From: Symsagittifera roscoffensis
Lineage: Eukaryota; Xenacoelomorpha; Acoela; Convolutidae
Length of the DNA stretch: 64,000 bases
Direction of reading: 5' to 3'
NCBI RefSeq assembly: GCF_963678635.1
Contig: NC_087062.1
Location: 54,198,473-54,262,472 of the forward strand
How positions within the stretch are numbered: position 1 is the first letter of the stretch; the number at the start of each line of letters is the position of its first letter. This document shows positions 41,906-53,329 of this stretch, piece by piece. The notes under the pieces were generated by a model that made no database searches, was not told the origin of the DNA, and saw only the letters and a program-made list of their open reading frames with translations. A program made the position numbers and the translations under genes.

Positions 41906-43950
41906 ACACCTAATCCTCTCATTCTGAGTGGTAGCGCAGAAAGGCTGCCATCTTCATCGGTTAGATAGTTTGTACCACTAACGCTGAGAAGTAACTGCTG
42001 TTTTCCGTTTTTCTCAATTCCATCCATTTTCTTGAATTATTCCGGAGTTGTTCTGCTTAGAAAGTTTAATTTATTTTGATTTCAAATTGTGTAGTAGAAG
42101 TACACATTTTGTGGTGATGTTTATGCCATTTTGTAAAGCTTTTTTGTTAGAATAGTTGTCTTTTTAATTTCAGTTTCCATGTATTTATCGAATGTTGATG
42201 GTGTTTGTATAACCGATCCAATGACTCTAAGAAAAGTCTACCATTGTAATTTTTGTGCCTTTGAATATCTCTATGGCGCTTTCCCGACGGTTTTCCTTCA
42301 CTATGAGTTGACACTTGGAAGGCTTCCCATTGTAGCCAAAAGCCTTTCAGTTCTCATCCAGGTTGTCCAGTATTTCGCGGAGAGTATTGCGCAAAGTTCA
42401 ACTGCAGCGCTTCCGTCATCTGCGTACCATTTTTGGGTGACATTTACTTTTTGTAGCAGCTTGATGAATGAATGGGATTATCCCAATTCAGTTGATAGCC
42501 ATGGGTAGAGTATCATCTTGCGTTGTGCCTTTAGTAGATGTCAAAACCGTGTCATTGTTATATAAATTTGAGGGATGTTTATATGAGTCGGCCAGCGCAT
42601 GTTGTAGTGCCGGACAAAAGTTTTCTACATTTTTAGAGCAAAATCTCTATTTAGCGAATTGAGGGATTTTGTGGGTCAATGAGTAGTATGGCGTCCGTTT
42701 CCGGTTACTCAAACTCGTTCCTCAAGCTGTGGATAGCATATTCAATTTAACACTTCTGGCCTAAGCAGATTTGAAAATTTTTTCCTAGATTTTTAGGGTC
42801 TGATTTTTTTCAGGATACAGGGGACTGTTTTTCCTTCAATGACTTCGCTCAGGGAAATACTCCTTTTGTTTTTTGTCTGAAAGGCAGCCAATGGCGGCAG
42901 ATGTTTTTGCATGTACTCATTAGTTTTTCGAGTTGTCTTACTTCCTCGTTTACTTCGCACTTCTTCTGTATTGGATGTCTAATTTGGAGATCTTTCGTTT
43001 CAGTGAAAAGTTCGTCTTATAGGCCTTGCTTCGATAAAATTATGCGGAGTTTCAGTGTTATGGAGTTTGTTCCGTTTGTTTCTGATTTAGTTTTGGGGAG
43101 CAGCAGATGTGCGAGAATCCTTGCTGCTTTCATTGCGACGTTAGAATTTGGTGTTTGGTCTACTGAGGACAACAGATGCTGGTTCAGTATTTCTATGAAC
43201 TGGAAATCGGTCTTCTTCTTGCTTAGAACTATGAAGCGAGGTTTCCAGTTAACGACATTATTAAAAATCGTTTACTTTGAATTCAAGATCATGTTCGATA
43301 AGTTTCGAGGGGTCAAAGGGGACTGTAGTGATTGCTGGGGACGAGGGATTAGATTGAGTTGCGTTGGACAGTATGTTTGTTTCGGGTGTTGCCAGTGATG
43401 TTTCTTCTTGAGTTGTGAGGGGGGCTGAGCTACGTGGTCTGTTGATAGAGCTGGACTCTTTTGCTGGCCGCTACCTGAGACATGGGTATTTGCTCGTCCA
43501 TAATTTACCAGCGAGGAGGGTAACATTATGGTAAATAAATACAAGTTAAGCGAGGAAGCATTAAACTGAACATTTTATTGCCATAGAAAGAAAAGTGAAT
43601 ACCATCTTTACAAAACAAATCAACACTAGTGTTGGGGATAATAAGCACATTTGGTTAAACTTATGAACTATCAAATTTATTAAAAACCTCATATCAATAG
43701 CAAAGTCTGAAACCGTAGATGAGTTATCATTAAAGCCGGCTACTATAGTAACACAGTTCAGTTTCTGCGAGGGGTAGGTAGCGCGAGACAGTAGCGGCAA
43801 GGTCGGATAGCTTTGCACCTCTGCACGAGTTGACCGTGGCTCTGACATCTTTGGGGCTGCAGTACTTAGTCCTTGAGGTCCTATTATCAATTTCCTGCTC
43901 CATTTGTGTAGCCACTTCGGCCTATACTTCGGCATGGACATTCACTAAAC
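41812..43950 (-). mobile_element. PHD/RT retroelement, copy 2 (badly broken)
   Basis: Homologous to 11.6-13.8 kb in the same order: linker (43544-43272, with Pro-Thr-Gln-Leu-Asn-Leu-Ile-Pro), decayed RT (about 42.9-42.1 kb), C-terminal piece (42027-41812 with Leu-Pro-Leu-Arg-Met-Arg-Gly-Leu). About 450 bp of RT present in copy 1 are missing. The catalytic Tyr-Ala-Asp-Asp survives here near 42430 (KWYADDGSAA by reverse translation), unlike in copy 1. Confidence 0.75.
43561..43941 (-). CDS. ORF upstream of copy 2, unknown
   Basis: 126-codon open frame from an ATG at 43941, Ser/Thr rich with no domain. It lies upstream of the linker of copy 2, where an ORF1 could be. It may be a chance frame. 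Confidence 0.25.
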   Translation of the reverse strand: MSMPKYRPKWLHKWSRKLIIGPQGLSTAAPKMSEPRSTRAEVQSYPTLPLLSRATYPSQKLNCVTIVAGFNDNSSTVSDFAIDMRFLINLIVHKFNQMCLLSPTLVLICFVKMVFTFLSMAIKCSV

Positions 43951-44870
43951 AGGATACAAAAGAGGCAAAACAAGAGAAAGAATAGATTGTTAATTGCATT
44001 GTAGAAAAATGGATTTAAGTAACTAATAGCAAAAAAGAAATGAAAGCGATTACAATCTCGTTTTTCACCGGTGGAGATTCCGGCGAGGTGTCCTGGTAAA
44101 AAGGGAGTATCGCGGCTTGACGAGCTTGTCTTTCATATCCACAGCATGGTTCAACAACTCAAACAATAGCTTTTAATGGTCCTATTGAATCATAAAATTT
44201 GCGCTATTCAACGAGACAGGAAAAAAAAATTCAACAAAAATTAACATTTAAAGGCTGAGGTGTGATATTGCTGATACTTTTAAGCAATATTGAATGGTAA
44301 AACGCAGTAAGACTTAAATGAAATAGTGAAATGCATTAGTCTACATCAAATGGAATAAGCAATTGTTACATTAAGAGAAACACTATCCAGCTAAAAATTA
44401 TTGCGCGCGAAACTTCCAAATTAATTAGGAATTCAGAAATCCAGTTCAGTGAAAAACTCTTTTGTTAAAACAATATCAAAGAACATCTGAGGACAGCTAA
44501 TATTCGACATGCTCAGAAATGTGGCAACGAAGTAAAATTGAATATCAAACTCGGTTTTCACGAGTCATTGAAGCTACCAGACCTTTAATACGAACTTTCA
44601 TGCGTTCCTTTTGTACCTTTACGCCACGCGTTAAGAGGAGAAAAAACCAGAAAAATGAAAAATTCAAAGTTGCTAAACACCCTCAGTACATTTAATTTGA
44701 ATTAAAATAAATTTTTATCCAAACTGTTATCATCATTTTGGCATACATATTTCTGATCGACTCTAAATTCAAAAATTTCAATTTCTCTTGCTGTTAATCT
44801 TATGACTGGGAATAAAGCTTCCATCAGCGATGACTTGGTGCTAGATAATTATTCAATTATAGCCCATTTT
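43951..44870. other. No gene seen
   Basis: AT-rich, no repeats or domains recognised. Confidence 0.4.
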
Positions 44871-47800
44871 TAAATTTTGGAGTACTCAAGAGATTTGCAA
44901 ATGACTCGCGTGTTCTCTTGGATCATAGATCAACCGAAAAGAAGTTGTCATAAACAAGCAGCAACTATGAGCTCTGTGATGAACAAAAAAACAAAAACTT
45001 ATGTTTTTTCACTGCCTAATTCCTCTGGTCAAGCCCTCAACAGACAGATCTCGAGCAAAGACTTAAGCTAATCAGCAGCCAGCTCGATGAAAGAAATATG
45101 ATGAGAAGAATGAGACTTGCCTCTTCGGATGACATAATGTCCCTTTTTTGGCTCCTAGTTAAAAAAAATCAGTGTCTAAGCACTCAAAAAGGGCTGATTT
45201 ACATACCCCAACCCAAAAAAACTCAATAAACCTTTAAAACTGAGTTCGGGATGTACAAAGCATTCAAGTTTTTTCCAGCTGAGTCAGAAGCCGTTACGGA
45301 TAAAACTGTTCCCCAAGTTTTTAAAGACATAATATGAAAACTCAACAGCATTGCCGGGCTCCACTTCTTGAAACCGCTAAGTAGTTTCCTGAACCTTACA
45401 AGTGAACTTGAAGTACCCAAAAAAACCAGATGTTCTATTTTGAAGTAAGACTTATCAACTACAGATTGATTTTTGTGATCAACTGTCATCGGCAATACGT
45501 TCAGATACATCGGACCTAAACGCGTTGGAAAAAAGCACCCGCAGAGCGACAGTTTGTTTTTGTAAAACTTCAATGGTTGGTGATAAGTAACGAGGATTTG
45601 AAAATGCTGCACATCCTTTTGAAACTTAGTTGAGGATTGGAAAGCTCAAATTGCTCACTTCTTATAAAAACAATTTTTAGCGCTGCCTTCAACTCGCTTA
45701 ATAGACATACTATGTTGTATCTCGTTTCATTGCACCACCCAGAAATCTGAAAGTATGCTCATGGCGCCGTCAGTAAACCGAGTAACCTTTGTACCGAAGT
45801 TTAATCATTATGTCGGAGGACCGGACACAACATGCTGACCCCGAAAACCAACATCCAATAGCTGAAACAAAAGAGACGCTTAAAAAAAATTCAGGCCAAA
45901 AAAAAACATTTGGTTTTCAGTAGCCAACTTGGGATAAAAATCTAGCCTGCGACTATATGCTAGTTCACTAAGACTTGAAAAACATATTGAAAATGGAAAA
46001 AAAAACAATGGCTTGAGCCTAAATACAGAGAAAATTAGCTATGTTTTCTCTTAACGACCACAAGTACGCAGTACAGTATAATCATAGGTTAGTATGAAAA
46101 AGTATGACCGATATTGAAAATCAAACCGAGGATGATTTTTTAATCTTAAGCTCCCATTTGGGCAAATTTTGTCGCAAAAAACAGTTTATTAACAAATTAT
46201 ATTAAAAAATTATAGAAAAGAAAAAAAAACTCGGAAAAACTTAAGGCCCACCATGGGTTTTACTTCCTAAAAATTGCTTTAGTAGGATCAAAACTTTTCT
46301 TTTTTTTGCAAAGGTTTTTTGAAAAAAAAACCGTTCATTTTTATAAACTCATCATATGAAGTAACGATTTTAAAAATGAAACATAACCAGTTTTTTCAAG
46401 TAGTTTTCCAGACAGCTAAAGGTGGCAGGGTTGTTTTTTTGCTCGATTACTAGTTTTAACTACTTTCTTAGCCTCAGCAGAAAGAGCTGAAAGTACCTCA
46501 AGTAAAAGTTTTTGTTCGGAGCACGAGGATGAGCATAAGATGATGCAATAAGTTTTTGATTTGATTCAGCAAAATGGGTAGTGCCTCCAGTAAACGAACT
46601 TTAAAAGTATTGGTTTGAGCCCATTTTTGATAATGAAATATCTCAACTGACTTTAAAACTAGAACCTGCTGGTGTGTAAATTTTCAAGGCCAATCGGAAA
46701 AATTTAAAACTGCAATGGTAGATTGTCAACCCGTGAAAAAATTTAAGATTGAAAGTTACACTTCAGCAGCATAGAATTTCTAAAAATTGAAAACAAAATA
46801 AATACGTTTGCAAAATGGATGTCATAGCCTAATCTGTCTGAAAAGTGAAGAGAGATTTTGTAAGCATTTAAAACTGAGCTCTTGTACAGCAAAATATTGC
46901 CTCCACTCACATTCCTTCTGTTTTAGAGCCACGATACCTCCATAGGACAGATCAGAAAAAAACCAGACGATTCATGTAATGGTAGCTGAGTCCCTAGCGC
47001 TTCTTAGATTAAGTCGAGGCTCAGTTTGTTATCTTGAAACGCCAGCACCAGCGCCAGGAAGATCGCAACATTGATAAATTTTGAGCTTCAAATAAGTATG
47101 GGTTTTTTCAACCAACAGCCAGTAGTTTTAATTTTTGCCTGAAATGATGCCTAAAATGTTTCCTGAAATTAGACATTTTTTAAACAATACAATTTAATTG
47201 TGTGTTTTGTTTTGTCCAACACGGACTACAAACTATCAGCAAGACTTCCGTGCCACAAAATAATTTCTACGATTTCATGGCAAACAGTTTTAAAATAGCT
47301 AACCGTTTAAATAAGGAAATTACAACTGCCCGTTCCTTGTAATGTACTGGCCTGGGCACTTGAAGATGAAGCAAACAGCATACACGACACTTATTACATC
47401 TTTGTTCAATGATAATACCAAGCTCGGGAAAATTCCACACAACCTTAAAAAACTCTTGTTAACCTGTTTTTAAAAGAAGGACCAGATGTTTATCTATCTA
47501 TATCAGATAGGATGAAAAGGTTTACAGATAACGATTACTCTTAAAGGAAAAATATACGCGCAAAACAAAGTTTACTTTTCGAGATTGAAATTCAACAGAA
47601 AAATTTTATACTGTACTAGATCATCTAGAAAATTAATTTGATACCGATCAATTCGCTGCTGTCTTCCTTTTTATTTCATCAAAAGCTTTTGACTCCATCA
47701 AGTTTTTAATTTCTAAAGACTAAACCCGCACTCCAGGATTATTAAAATAAAAAAAAAGTTTTGAAACAAATGGTAATATCGCAGTTTTGCCTTGGTAGAT

Positions 47801-47960
47801 CTATGTTTAGGCGCTCCACAAGAAAATGCAAACAAAATTAAATTGAACCTAAAATTATTAAACTACTGCAGAATGTTTCCTTACGCCGATTATGCAACGT
47901 TTTCTTCCAAAAACCAACTTTTTTGACATAGCAAATTATCAATTTGATATTTTCCGAGAA
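44871..47960 (+). mobile_element. Very old LINE, plus strand
   Basis: Only the 3' part is recognisable. Around 47395-47440 the frame gives Leu-Phe-Asn-Asp-Asn-Thr ... Gly-Lys-Ile-Pro. Around 47640-47705 it gives Gln-Phe-Ala-Ala-Val-Phe-Leu ... Ser-Lys-Ala-Phe-Asp-Ser-Ile, RT motif A with its Asp lost. Near 47880-47900 it gives Tyr-Ala-Asp-Tyr-Ala-Thr-Phe, a damaged Tyr-x-Asp-Asp box. Nearly every line holds stops in all frames. The 5' part (44.9-47.3 kb) is assigned by continuity only. Confidence 0.5.
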
Positions 47961-48693
47961 AATTTTCGACGAACTTTGAGAATTTATATAATTAGTTCAA
48001 AAATGATTGCTAAGAAACTAATTTTGAAATATACAGTAGAATAAATCGAGCTAAAAGACTTTGAAACTGTTTTTTGTATTATACACGAAATAATTGGAAT
48101 AAATTTTTCATCAATTTTTTCGGAATTGTCGTAGTCAACAAAACTTCAATTTATTGATACGGTTTGAAATTTATACTAAAACAATTGAATAGGCAATTTA
48201 AACTATGCAAGTCCTCTTACGACTGTTAAACTAAGACACGATTACTCTTTTTGTATTCTCTCATTTCCAGCCATTTACACTATCCGTCTTCTGTTTACTC
48301 AATGGAGAACAGAACAAAACAAAGAAAGCACAAAACAAAATCTTACTGATTAGTTTTTTCTATAACAGAACATTTTTTTGCGTTTTCTAACTATGTTTAA
48401 GAAACTTGATGCTCGCTTAAATCAATTTATCCTAGATCATCAATCTCTGTCAAACACTGTCATCAATTTCTGTTAAGCAAAAAATTCGTGTCGACACATC
48501 AAATTAAATCAAAATGTTTTTCTGGAAACATTGCTTTTAGAAGAGCTATAACAATTTAGAAAAGCGCATAAAAACACGACATATTAAGTATTGCTCTAGT
48601 CTATAATAAACAAAATTTGAAATCCTTTAACTCTGACAATTAACTTCGTTTTATCTATCAAATTTTGATATCGTTTTTTTTAATAAAGTAGTA

Positions 48694-48936
48694 TTGTATC
48701 GTGTCCCGGATCCTAAGAGGGGGGGGGGGGGGGGTTTGGTTGGGTCTTTCCTAAGGGGGGTCCTTTTTAAGGGGGGTCCTCACGTAAAGCAAAGGCCTAG
48801 GAAAGGGGTCCTTAATTTTTTGGAGGACCCTAATCCTAGGATTTTGTAATGGAAAGAAATTCTCCACCCAAAAAGCAGAAGACCCCCTTCTTAGGATATT
48901 GCTAAGTTTAGCTTAACAACAAGGGACACGATACAA
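48694..48936. mobile_element. Small TIR element with a G16 run
   Basis: The left end TTGTATCGTGTCCC is mirrored by GGGACACGATACAA at 48923-48936. The 243-bp body has no ORF. It contains a run of 16 G (48719-48734) and later G6 tracts, and complementary C-rich strings (GACCCCCTTC), so it can fold and could form a G-quadruplex. It looks like a non-autonomous DNA transposon (MITE). The flanking bases do not give a clear target duplication. Confidence 0.6.
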
Positions 48937-49371
48937 AATTCTTCCTAATTCTAATTTTTGGGGTCCCAGTTATTGGCCCTGGTTAATTATATGAATTATA
49001 TTAATTGTTATATTTGTTTCGGGAAAATGAACTTTCGACCTAGTTGAAATTTGTTAGTGAACTGGGAATTGACTTTTATAGTATATAGTAAAAATTCGCC
49101 GGCGATTTTAGCAGCGTAGCTTAACTGTTGGCAGCAGTAAACTAATTCCTTAACTTGACATATAATTTATGATGAAAAGGCAGTAAATTGACATTACTCT
49201 CCAAAGGCGGCGGCCGTTTCTGGGCAAAATATACCAAATTATAATTTTGTAAATTTTGAAATAAAAAAATGAAATTAGAGGGAACTTGGTGTACTGAAGA
49301 TTTTGATAATAGACATTTACAATTAAATGTGTTTCAACCGCAGAAAAAAAACTCATTTTTCAACCTTTGTA

Positions 49372-49792
49372 ATGAAGGCTACCTCGTCTTTCTCGGAAAG
49401 GCAAAGGAAATTTCAAAGAAAGATTACGAGTAATTTTCAAAGAACAATTTGATTTGAATGAGCTTCAACAAATCTCTTGGTGCATTTCTACAAAACAAAA
49501 TTATGGTACTGTGAGCAATTGGAATATTGCTGATTATGAAAACGCATTCGACTATTCGTTTGACTTTAACTCAATATGGGTTGAGAAAGACTTGGAAAGA
49601 AAAATCAGTCTATGTTTCAACAAGCAATCAAAATACAAAAAACTTCCGGAGGTTTATTGAATTATTTACCACCGTTATCTTATTGAGTCTAAATGGTATC
49701 TGCAAGGTCACTTTTATTTCCACTGGCTTGAAATTCAGCAGGTTGGAGAGGTGTTGGAAAAAATAAACAAGGAAATTGCAAAAAAAGCATAG
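49372..49792 (+). pseudogene. PC4-like protein, Polinton-linked copy
   Basis: From an ATG at 49372 the product starts with a Arg/Gln/Lys-rich stretch like the ORF at 7239. It shifts frame near 49440, then shows Ile-Ser-Trp-Cys-Ile-Ser-Thr-Lys-Gln, Phe-Asp-Tyr-Ser-Phe-Asp-Phe and Lys-Lys-Leu-Pro. A second frameshift near 49660 precedes Phe-His-Trp-Leu-Glu-Ile-Gln-Gln and TAG at 49790-49792. It is homologous to 7239-7655 along its full length. Confidence 0.65.
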
Positions 49793-49836
49793 TAACTCCT
49801 AATGAATTAAAAAATATTCTCTAAATTATTACGTCT

Positions 49837-50091
49837 TTGATACAAACTTATCCTGATAATTCTAACCTACGCAACTTTTTTTTAGCTGCATGTTCGCTGT
49901 TTTTTGTTAGCTCTGATAATTTTAACTACGATATTTTAATTAAGTTGAGACCTTATGGTGACTTGATTGGTATTGATAACTCTTCCTTAAACAAATACTT
50001 GCACGCTATTTTGCAAATACGATTGCAAGCTATTTTGCACGATGCGGCGGGATTTATACACAAGTTTTATCAACAGGGTCCCACGTACTGA
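49837..50091 (+). CDS. Small ORF, unknown
   Basis: 84 codons without an ATG start (first codon TTG), so possibly a fragment. It contains Leu-Arg-Pro-Tyr-Gly-Asp-Leu-Ile-Gly-Ile-Asp. No family recognised. Confidence 0.25.
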   Translation: MIQTYPDNSNLRNFFLAACSLFFVSSDNFNYDILIKLRPYGDLIGIDNSSLNKYLHAILQIRLQAILHDAAGFIHKFYQQGPTY

Positions 50092-50322
50092 TACATGTTG
50101 CACTGGAACTATAACAATATCTAATTTGGACATTTGAGTGGAATAGCGTTCTACATTTTCCTTAAGTTGAAAAGACCAGAACTTTACCATCTAGTAGATT
50201 GCTAAGCAAGAGATCAGTTGTGCTTGATGTGGAAGGCGTTTGTTACAAGAAAAACGCCTTGTGGTTAAAGAAGTAGCACTAACAACTTCAGACTAAGGCG
50301 ACCGACTCATTTTTTACCTCCA

Positions 50323-50766
50323 GTGAATTTCAATATACTGGCAAAGCCCGAACAAAAAGCTTACAACTGGTTAACAAATTATTTACGCGGTCTCCATTGG
50401 GAAAACGTTGATTACCTTTACATGAATTTGAATCAAATACTTCAAAGTTTTGTGTTGAGAAATCCCGGTGCCGTTTCTATTGCTAAAGGAAAAGAAAAGA
50501 CAGAACTTTTGGCCAAGTACTTGGACCGAAAGGTTGAAAACCTAGATGATTTGGGCTGTCCTCGGGTTGAAAACTTATTTTTCAAAAACTACCCAAGTTG
50601 CAATAGACATTTACCTCATTACAACTCCAGTAATCATTGTGCCCTGAAAAAAAGCAAGATTTTTTATGATTGGTTGAAAAATGAACAACAGCGGGAGATC
50701 AGCGAAAGTGGAGAGATACCTATCACCAAATTCGAGGCTTTGTGCGTGGATGACTCCAGAGGGTAA
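50323..50766 (+). pseudogene. Polinton-associated Gly-x-x-Lys protein
   Basis: Open frame of 147 codons without an ATG; a CCTCCAG string just before it could be a splice acceptor. It has Pro-Glu-Gln-Lys-Ala-Tyr-Asn-Trp-Leu, Leu-His-Trp, Ala-Lys-Gly-Lys-Glu-Lys-Thr, Leu-Asp-Asp-Leu-Gly-Cys-Pro, then Cys-Asn-Arg-His and His-Cys-Ala-Leu. This pattern recurs in proteins encoded by invertebrate Polintons and related elements. The Cys/His set suggests metal binding. Function is not established. Confidence 0.55.
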
Positions 50767-51022
50767 TACTGAAATTTCATTAACAAGACTAGAGCGTATT
50801 GATTGCAGCGGCCAAATTGTTCAGAGGAAGGAGCAAATAATAATTTCCGAAAAAGAATTATCTACTTTAGAGAGATTTTTTCCAGTTTTTGATCAATTTG
50901 TATACTTCCAGGGATTCAAGTTTATCAAAAATGTTAGCCAGCAAGCGAGGAGTATATTTTCCTCAACTAGTCTTAGTACCCAAACCTCAGCCAGGAATTC
51001 AGATGAATCTAAACAGCAGTGA
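50760..51022 (+). CDS. Possible further PC4-like ORF
   Basis: In the frame of 50681-51022, Ile-Ser-Leu-Thr-Arg-Leu-Glu-Arg-Ile-Asp is followed by Ile-Ile-Ile-Ser-Glu-Lys-Glu-Leu and a helix. This resembles the second half of the PC4-like unit. It overlaps the end of the previous ORF in another frame. Weak. Confidence 0.25.
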
Positions 51023-51161
51023 ATTGCCAGATGAGATGAAGAGGATAGTGAAAGAGGATACTGTGAAGAAAACAATGTACTATGAAAAAACTGCAAATGT
51101 CCCAGCGAACTTTGTTCTAGAAATGAATGTCATAAAGGTTAGAGACTTCAAACGTTATTAA
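50931..51161 (+). CDS. Small ORF, unknown
   Basis: 76 codons, ATG to TAA. It contains Tyr-Phe-Pro-Gln-Leu-Val-Leu-Val-Pro and a charged C-terminus. No family recognised. It overlaps the previous ORF in another frame. Confidence 0.3.
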   Translation: MLASKRGVYFPQLVLVPKPQPGIQMNLNSSELPDEMKRIVKEDTVKKTMYYEKTANVPANFVLEMNVIKVRDFKRY

Positions 51162-51266
51162 ATTTTGTACTGTTCATAATACTAATTCATTTTATTGTTT
51201 TTTTTACAAGCTTCATTTACAGTGAGAAAAAATCTAACACAGTCTGTAGAATAAATCAGATCTCAA

Positions 51267-51365
51267 ATGTCAGAAACAGCAGCAGCACCAGCAGTAGATG
51301 AACCTGACACGACATTAGTAACAGATTTTGTTTATAACGAGACTAACAGTGAAAAAAAATCATAG
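51267..51365 (+). CDS. 32-codon acidic ORF
   Basis: ATG to TAG, Ala/Glu/Thr rich. It could be the N-terminal exon or leader of the ATPase gene, or chance. Confidence 0.2.
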   Translation: MSETAAAPAVDEPDTTLVTDFVYNETNSEKKS

Positions 51366-51499
51366 AAGTGTTGTAACAATGTAACTCTGCCACGGTCTGA
51401 AGCAGTTTTTGTTGCGCAAATGGTAGTAATTGTAAATTTACTAACTTTCTGCATTCTCCAACTTTCAGTCACTAAATTAGGTTGCGAAGAAACTTCAGT

Positions 51500-52064
51500 A
51501 TGGTTTTCGATTTTATCCGGCTTGATTGGTTACGTATTACCAAATCCGAGGATATGAATAAAGTGATTGATACTTCGACAAGAGTTTTCAAGGCGATAGT
51601 GAGAACCTCAGGATCCGGGAAAACTGAGTTAATTTTGAAACTTTTGACGGGAAATACTTTTTACCCCATATTTGAAACCGTTCTATATCTTTACAAAGAG
51701 ATGCCACCCGCATTCTCAGAAAAAGTGTCTTCTCGTGAAGTAAAAGTGAAGTTCATGAAATTCAACGGATTCGAATCTCTAAGAAATTTAGAAAATGTTC
51801 ATGTAGTTTTCGGTGATTCATGTGAAGACATCTATAATGACAAAGAATTTGTAAGATTAGCGACAGCAGGTAGACATAGGGGGATAGATGTAATACATGT
51901 TGAGCATAACTTTTTCAACAAAGTCGATTTTGAGAAGCTGTTACGGATTAGCTACTAGAGACTCTTCTGGACATCTTCTAATCGACTTGGGCCCCCGCAC
52001 ATCAGATTGTTTGAGATATTGTTCAAATATCACACCGTCTGCGCTAACAGTTTTTTATTTCCCT
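51500..52064 (+). pseudogene. Polinton packaging ATPase
   Basis: FtsK/HerA-type ATPase of the A32 lineage that pumps DNA into capsids. The P-loop reads Thr-Ser-Gly-Ser-Gly-Lys-Thr. The Walker B strand reads Val-His-Val-Val-Phe-Gly-Asp-Ser, where the usual Asp-Asp is changed to Gly-Asp. The sensor region is Ala-Thr-Ala-Gly-Arg-His-Arg ... Val-Glu-His-Asn-Phe-Phe. A frameshift near 51945 leads to Leu-Leu-Ile-Asp-Leu-Gly-Pro-Arg-Thr. ATG at 51500 chosen as the first in frame. Confidence 0.85.
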
Positions 52065-52094
52065 TATCTAAAGCAGAAACTACTCCAATCACAA

Positions 52095-52398
52095 ATGAAA
52101 AAGAAAAACGTAACTATTCTGCGGCATATGGTACAACTGACACCTGACCAACTAAGACGATTAATTAGAAAACTTGAAATCGCGAGATCAAAACACTTAT
52201 TTGTGAATATTTGGTCAATGTAGTCAATTTAAACGTGTCCGTTAAAATTGCAAATATCGAATGATTCGAAACAGCATACAATTATTTAATCACTCCAAAA
52301 ATCAGTGTTGTCGAAAAACGTGCGATTATTTTGAGTAAAGAAGGTTTTCATTTAGTGCGGCAAAAACTTTATTTTTGTTACAATTACCTCACAACTTA
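52095..52398 (+). pseudogene. Small conserved Polinton protein
   Basis: ATG at 52095, then Ile-Leu-Arg-His-Met-Val-Gln-Leu-Thr-Pro-Asp-Gln-Leu-Arg-Arg-Leu-Ile, a helical pattern also seen in a small ORF common in Polintons. After a frame change at about 52216 it continues through Asn-Val-Ser-Val-Lys and Ala-Ile-Ile-Leu-Ser-Lys-Glu-Gly-Phe. Function unknown. Confidence 0.45.
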
Positions 52399-52401
52399 AT
52401 T

Positions 52402-53193
52402 ATGACTGCTGAAGAATTCACTCTAATTCCGAAACAATTATATGTTAAAGAGCAGCCACATGCTGCGCGTGTTCTTCACGATAATACTATTAAACATAAA
52501 AACGCTCAACTATCCTACTTTAACAGGCTTAGACCCCAATTAACTCCTCAAACTAGTAAGACTACTGCAACGAAGGAAATATTTCCGGAAAATGCTGATG
52601 AGCCCCCAACAAGAACAACTTAAACTGTTAACTGACGATGAAGAAGTAAAGGTCGAACGTGATAAAGATGAAACATTAGAAGAGAAAAACGATAGTCAGA
52701 CCGAAAACATATTGGGACAGTTACAGGTACTACAGAAAGAGTAACCATAAACCATGACAATGAGGTAATATATGTGGATAAAATACCAACAGGACTTAAA
52801 GCTGCAGTATTTTTATACGACATAGAACAACCAACAAAAAAATTACACAATCCGGCGTTCATTATCATTTTAAATGCTCTCAACTTGAATGAAAAGCTGG
52901 TAATAAATCGAAATGCCAATCACGCGGTTCAGTCAGCGTCTTTTAACGCTCAAGAGAAACAAGAACCCGGACCCTCAAGAACACGCCCAACATCCCCCGC
53001 TCGGCAGGAAAGAAGTAGTGCCAACCTTAAGAGAAGTAAAAAACACAAAAAAGAAAAAGCCTTAGCGACAATAGAAAAACCCAAAATCAAAAGCGTGAAA
53101 AAGAGTCAGAAGAAGGCTGTGAATCGTACGGAACGCCCTATAGCGATTCTGATTATCCAACGTCAGAAAAGACGAAAAATTGTTGAAAACTAA
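52402..53193 (+). pseudogene. Coiled-coil/basic Polinton protein
   Basis: 52402-52623 opens with Phe-Thr-Leu-Ile-Pro and Ala-Gln-Leu-Ser-Tyr-Phe-Asn-Arg-Leu. 52774-53193 continues in another frame and ends in a Lys/Arg-rich tail with possible nuclear signals (Lys-Arg-Ser-Lys-Lys-His-Lys-Lys). The Val-Pro/Ile-Pro start and helical, charged body match a protein found between ATPase and integrase in other Polintons. Role unknown. Confidence 0.5.
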
Positions 53194-53329
53194 ATACAGT
53201 GACAAAGGTCCAGCGTTATTTGGTAGTGTGAACAAATTGATAAAAGCAACCAATTTGTTGCGAAAGAAACTTAAACATTTCCTTCATACTGAACCTGCTT
53301 ACACGAAATAATGAACTGTCATCCCAAAA

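Noticed and set aside
45223..45612. 129-codon minus-strand frame
   Set aside because: No domain. The surrounding region appears to be an old LINE on the plus strand, so this is probably chance.
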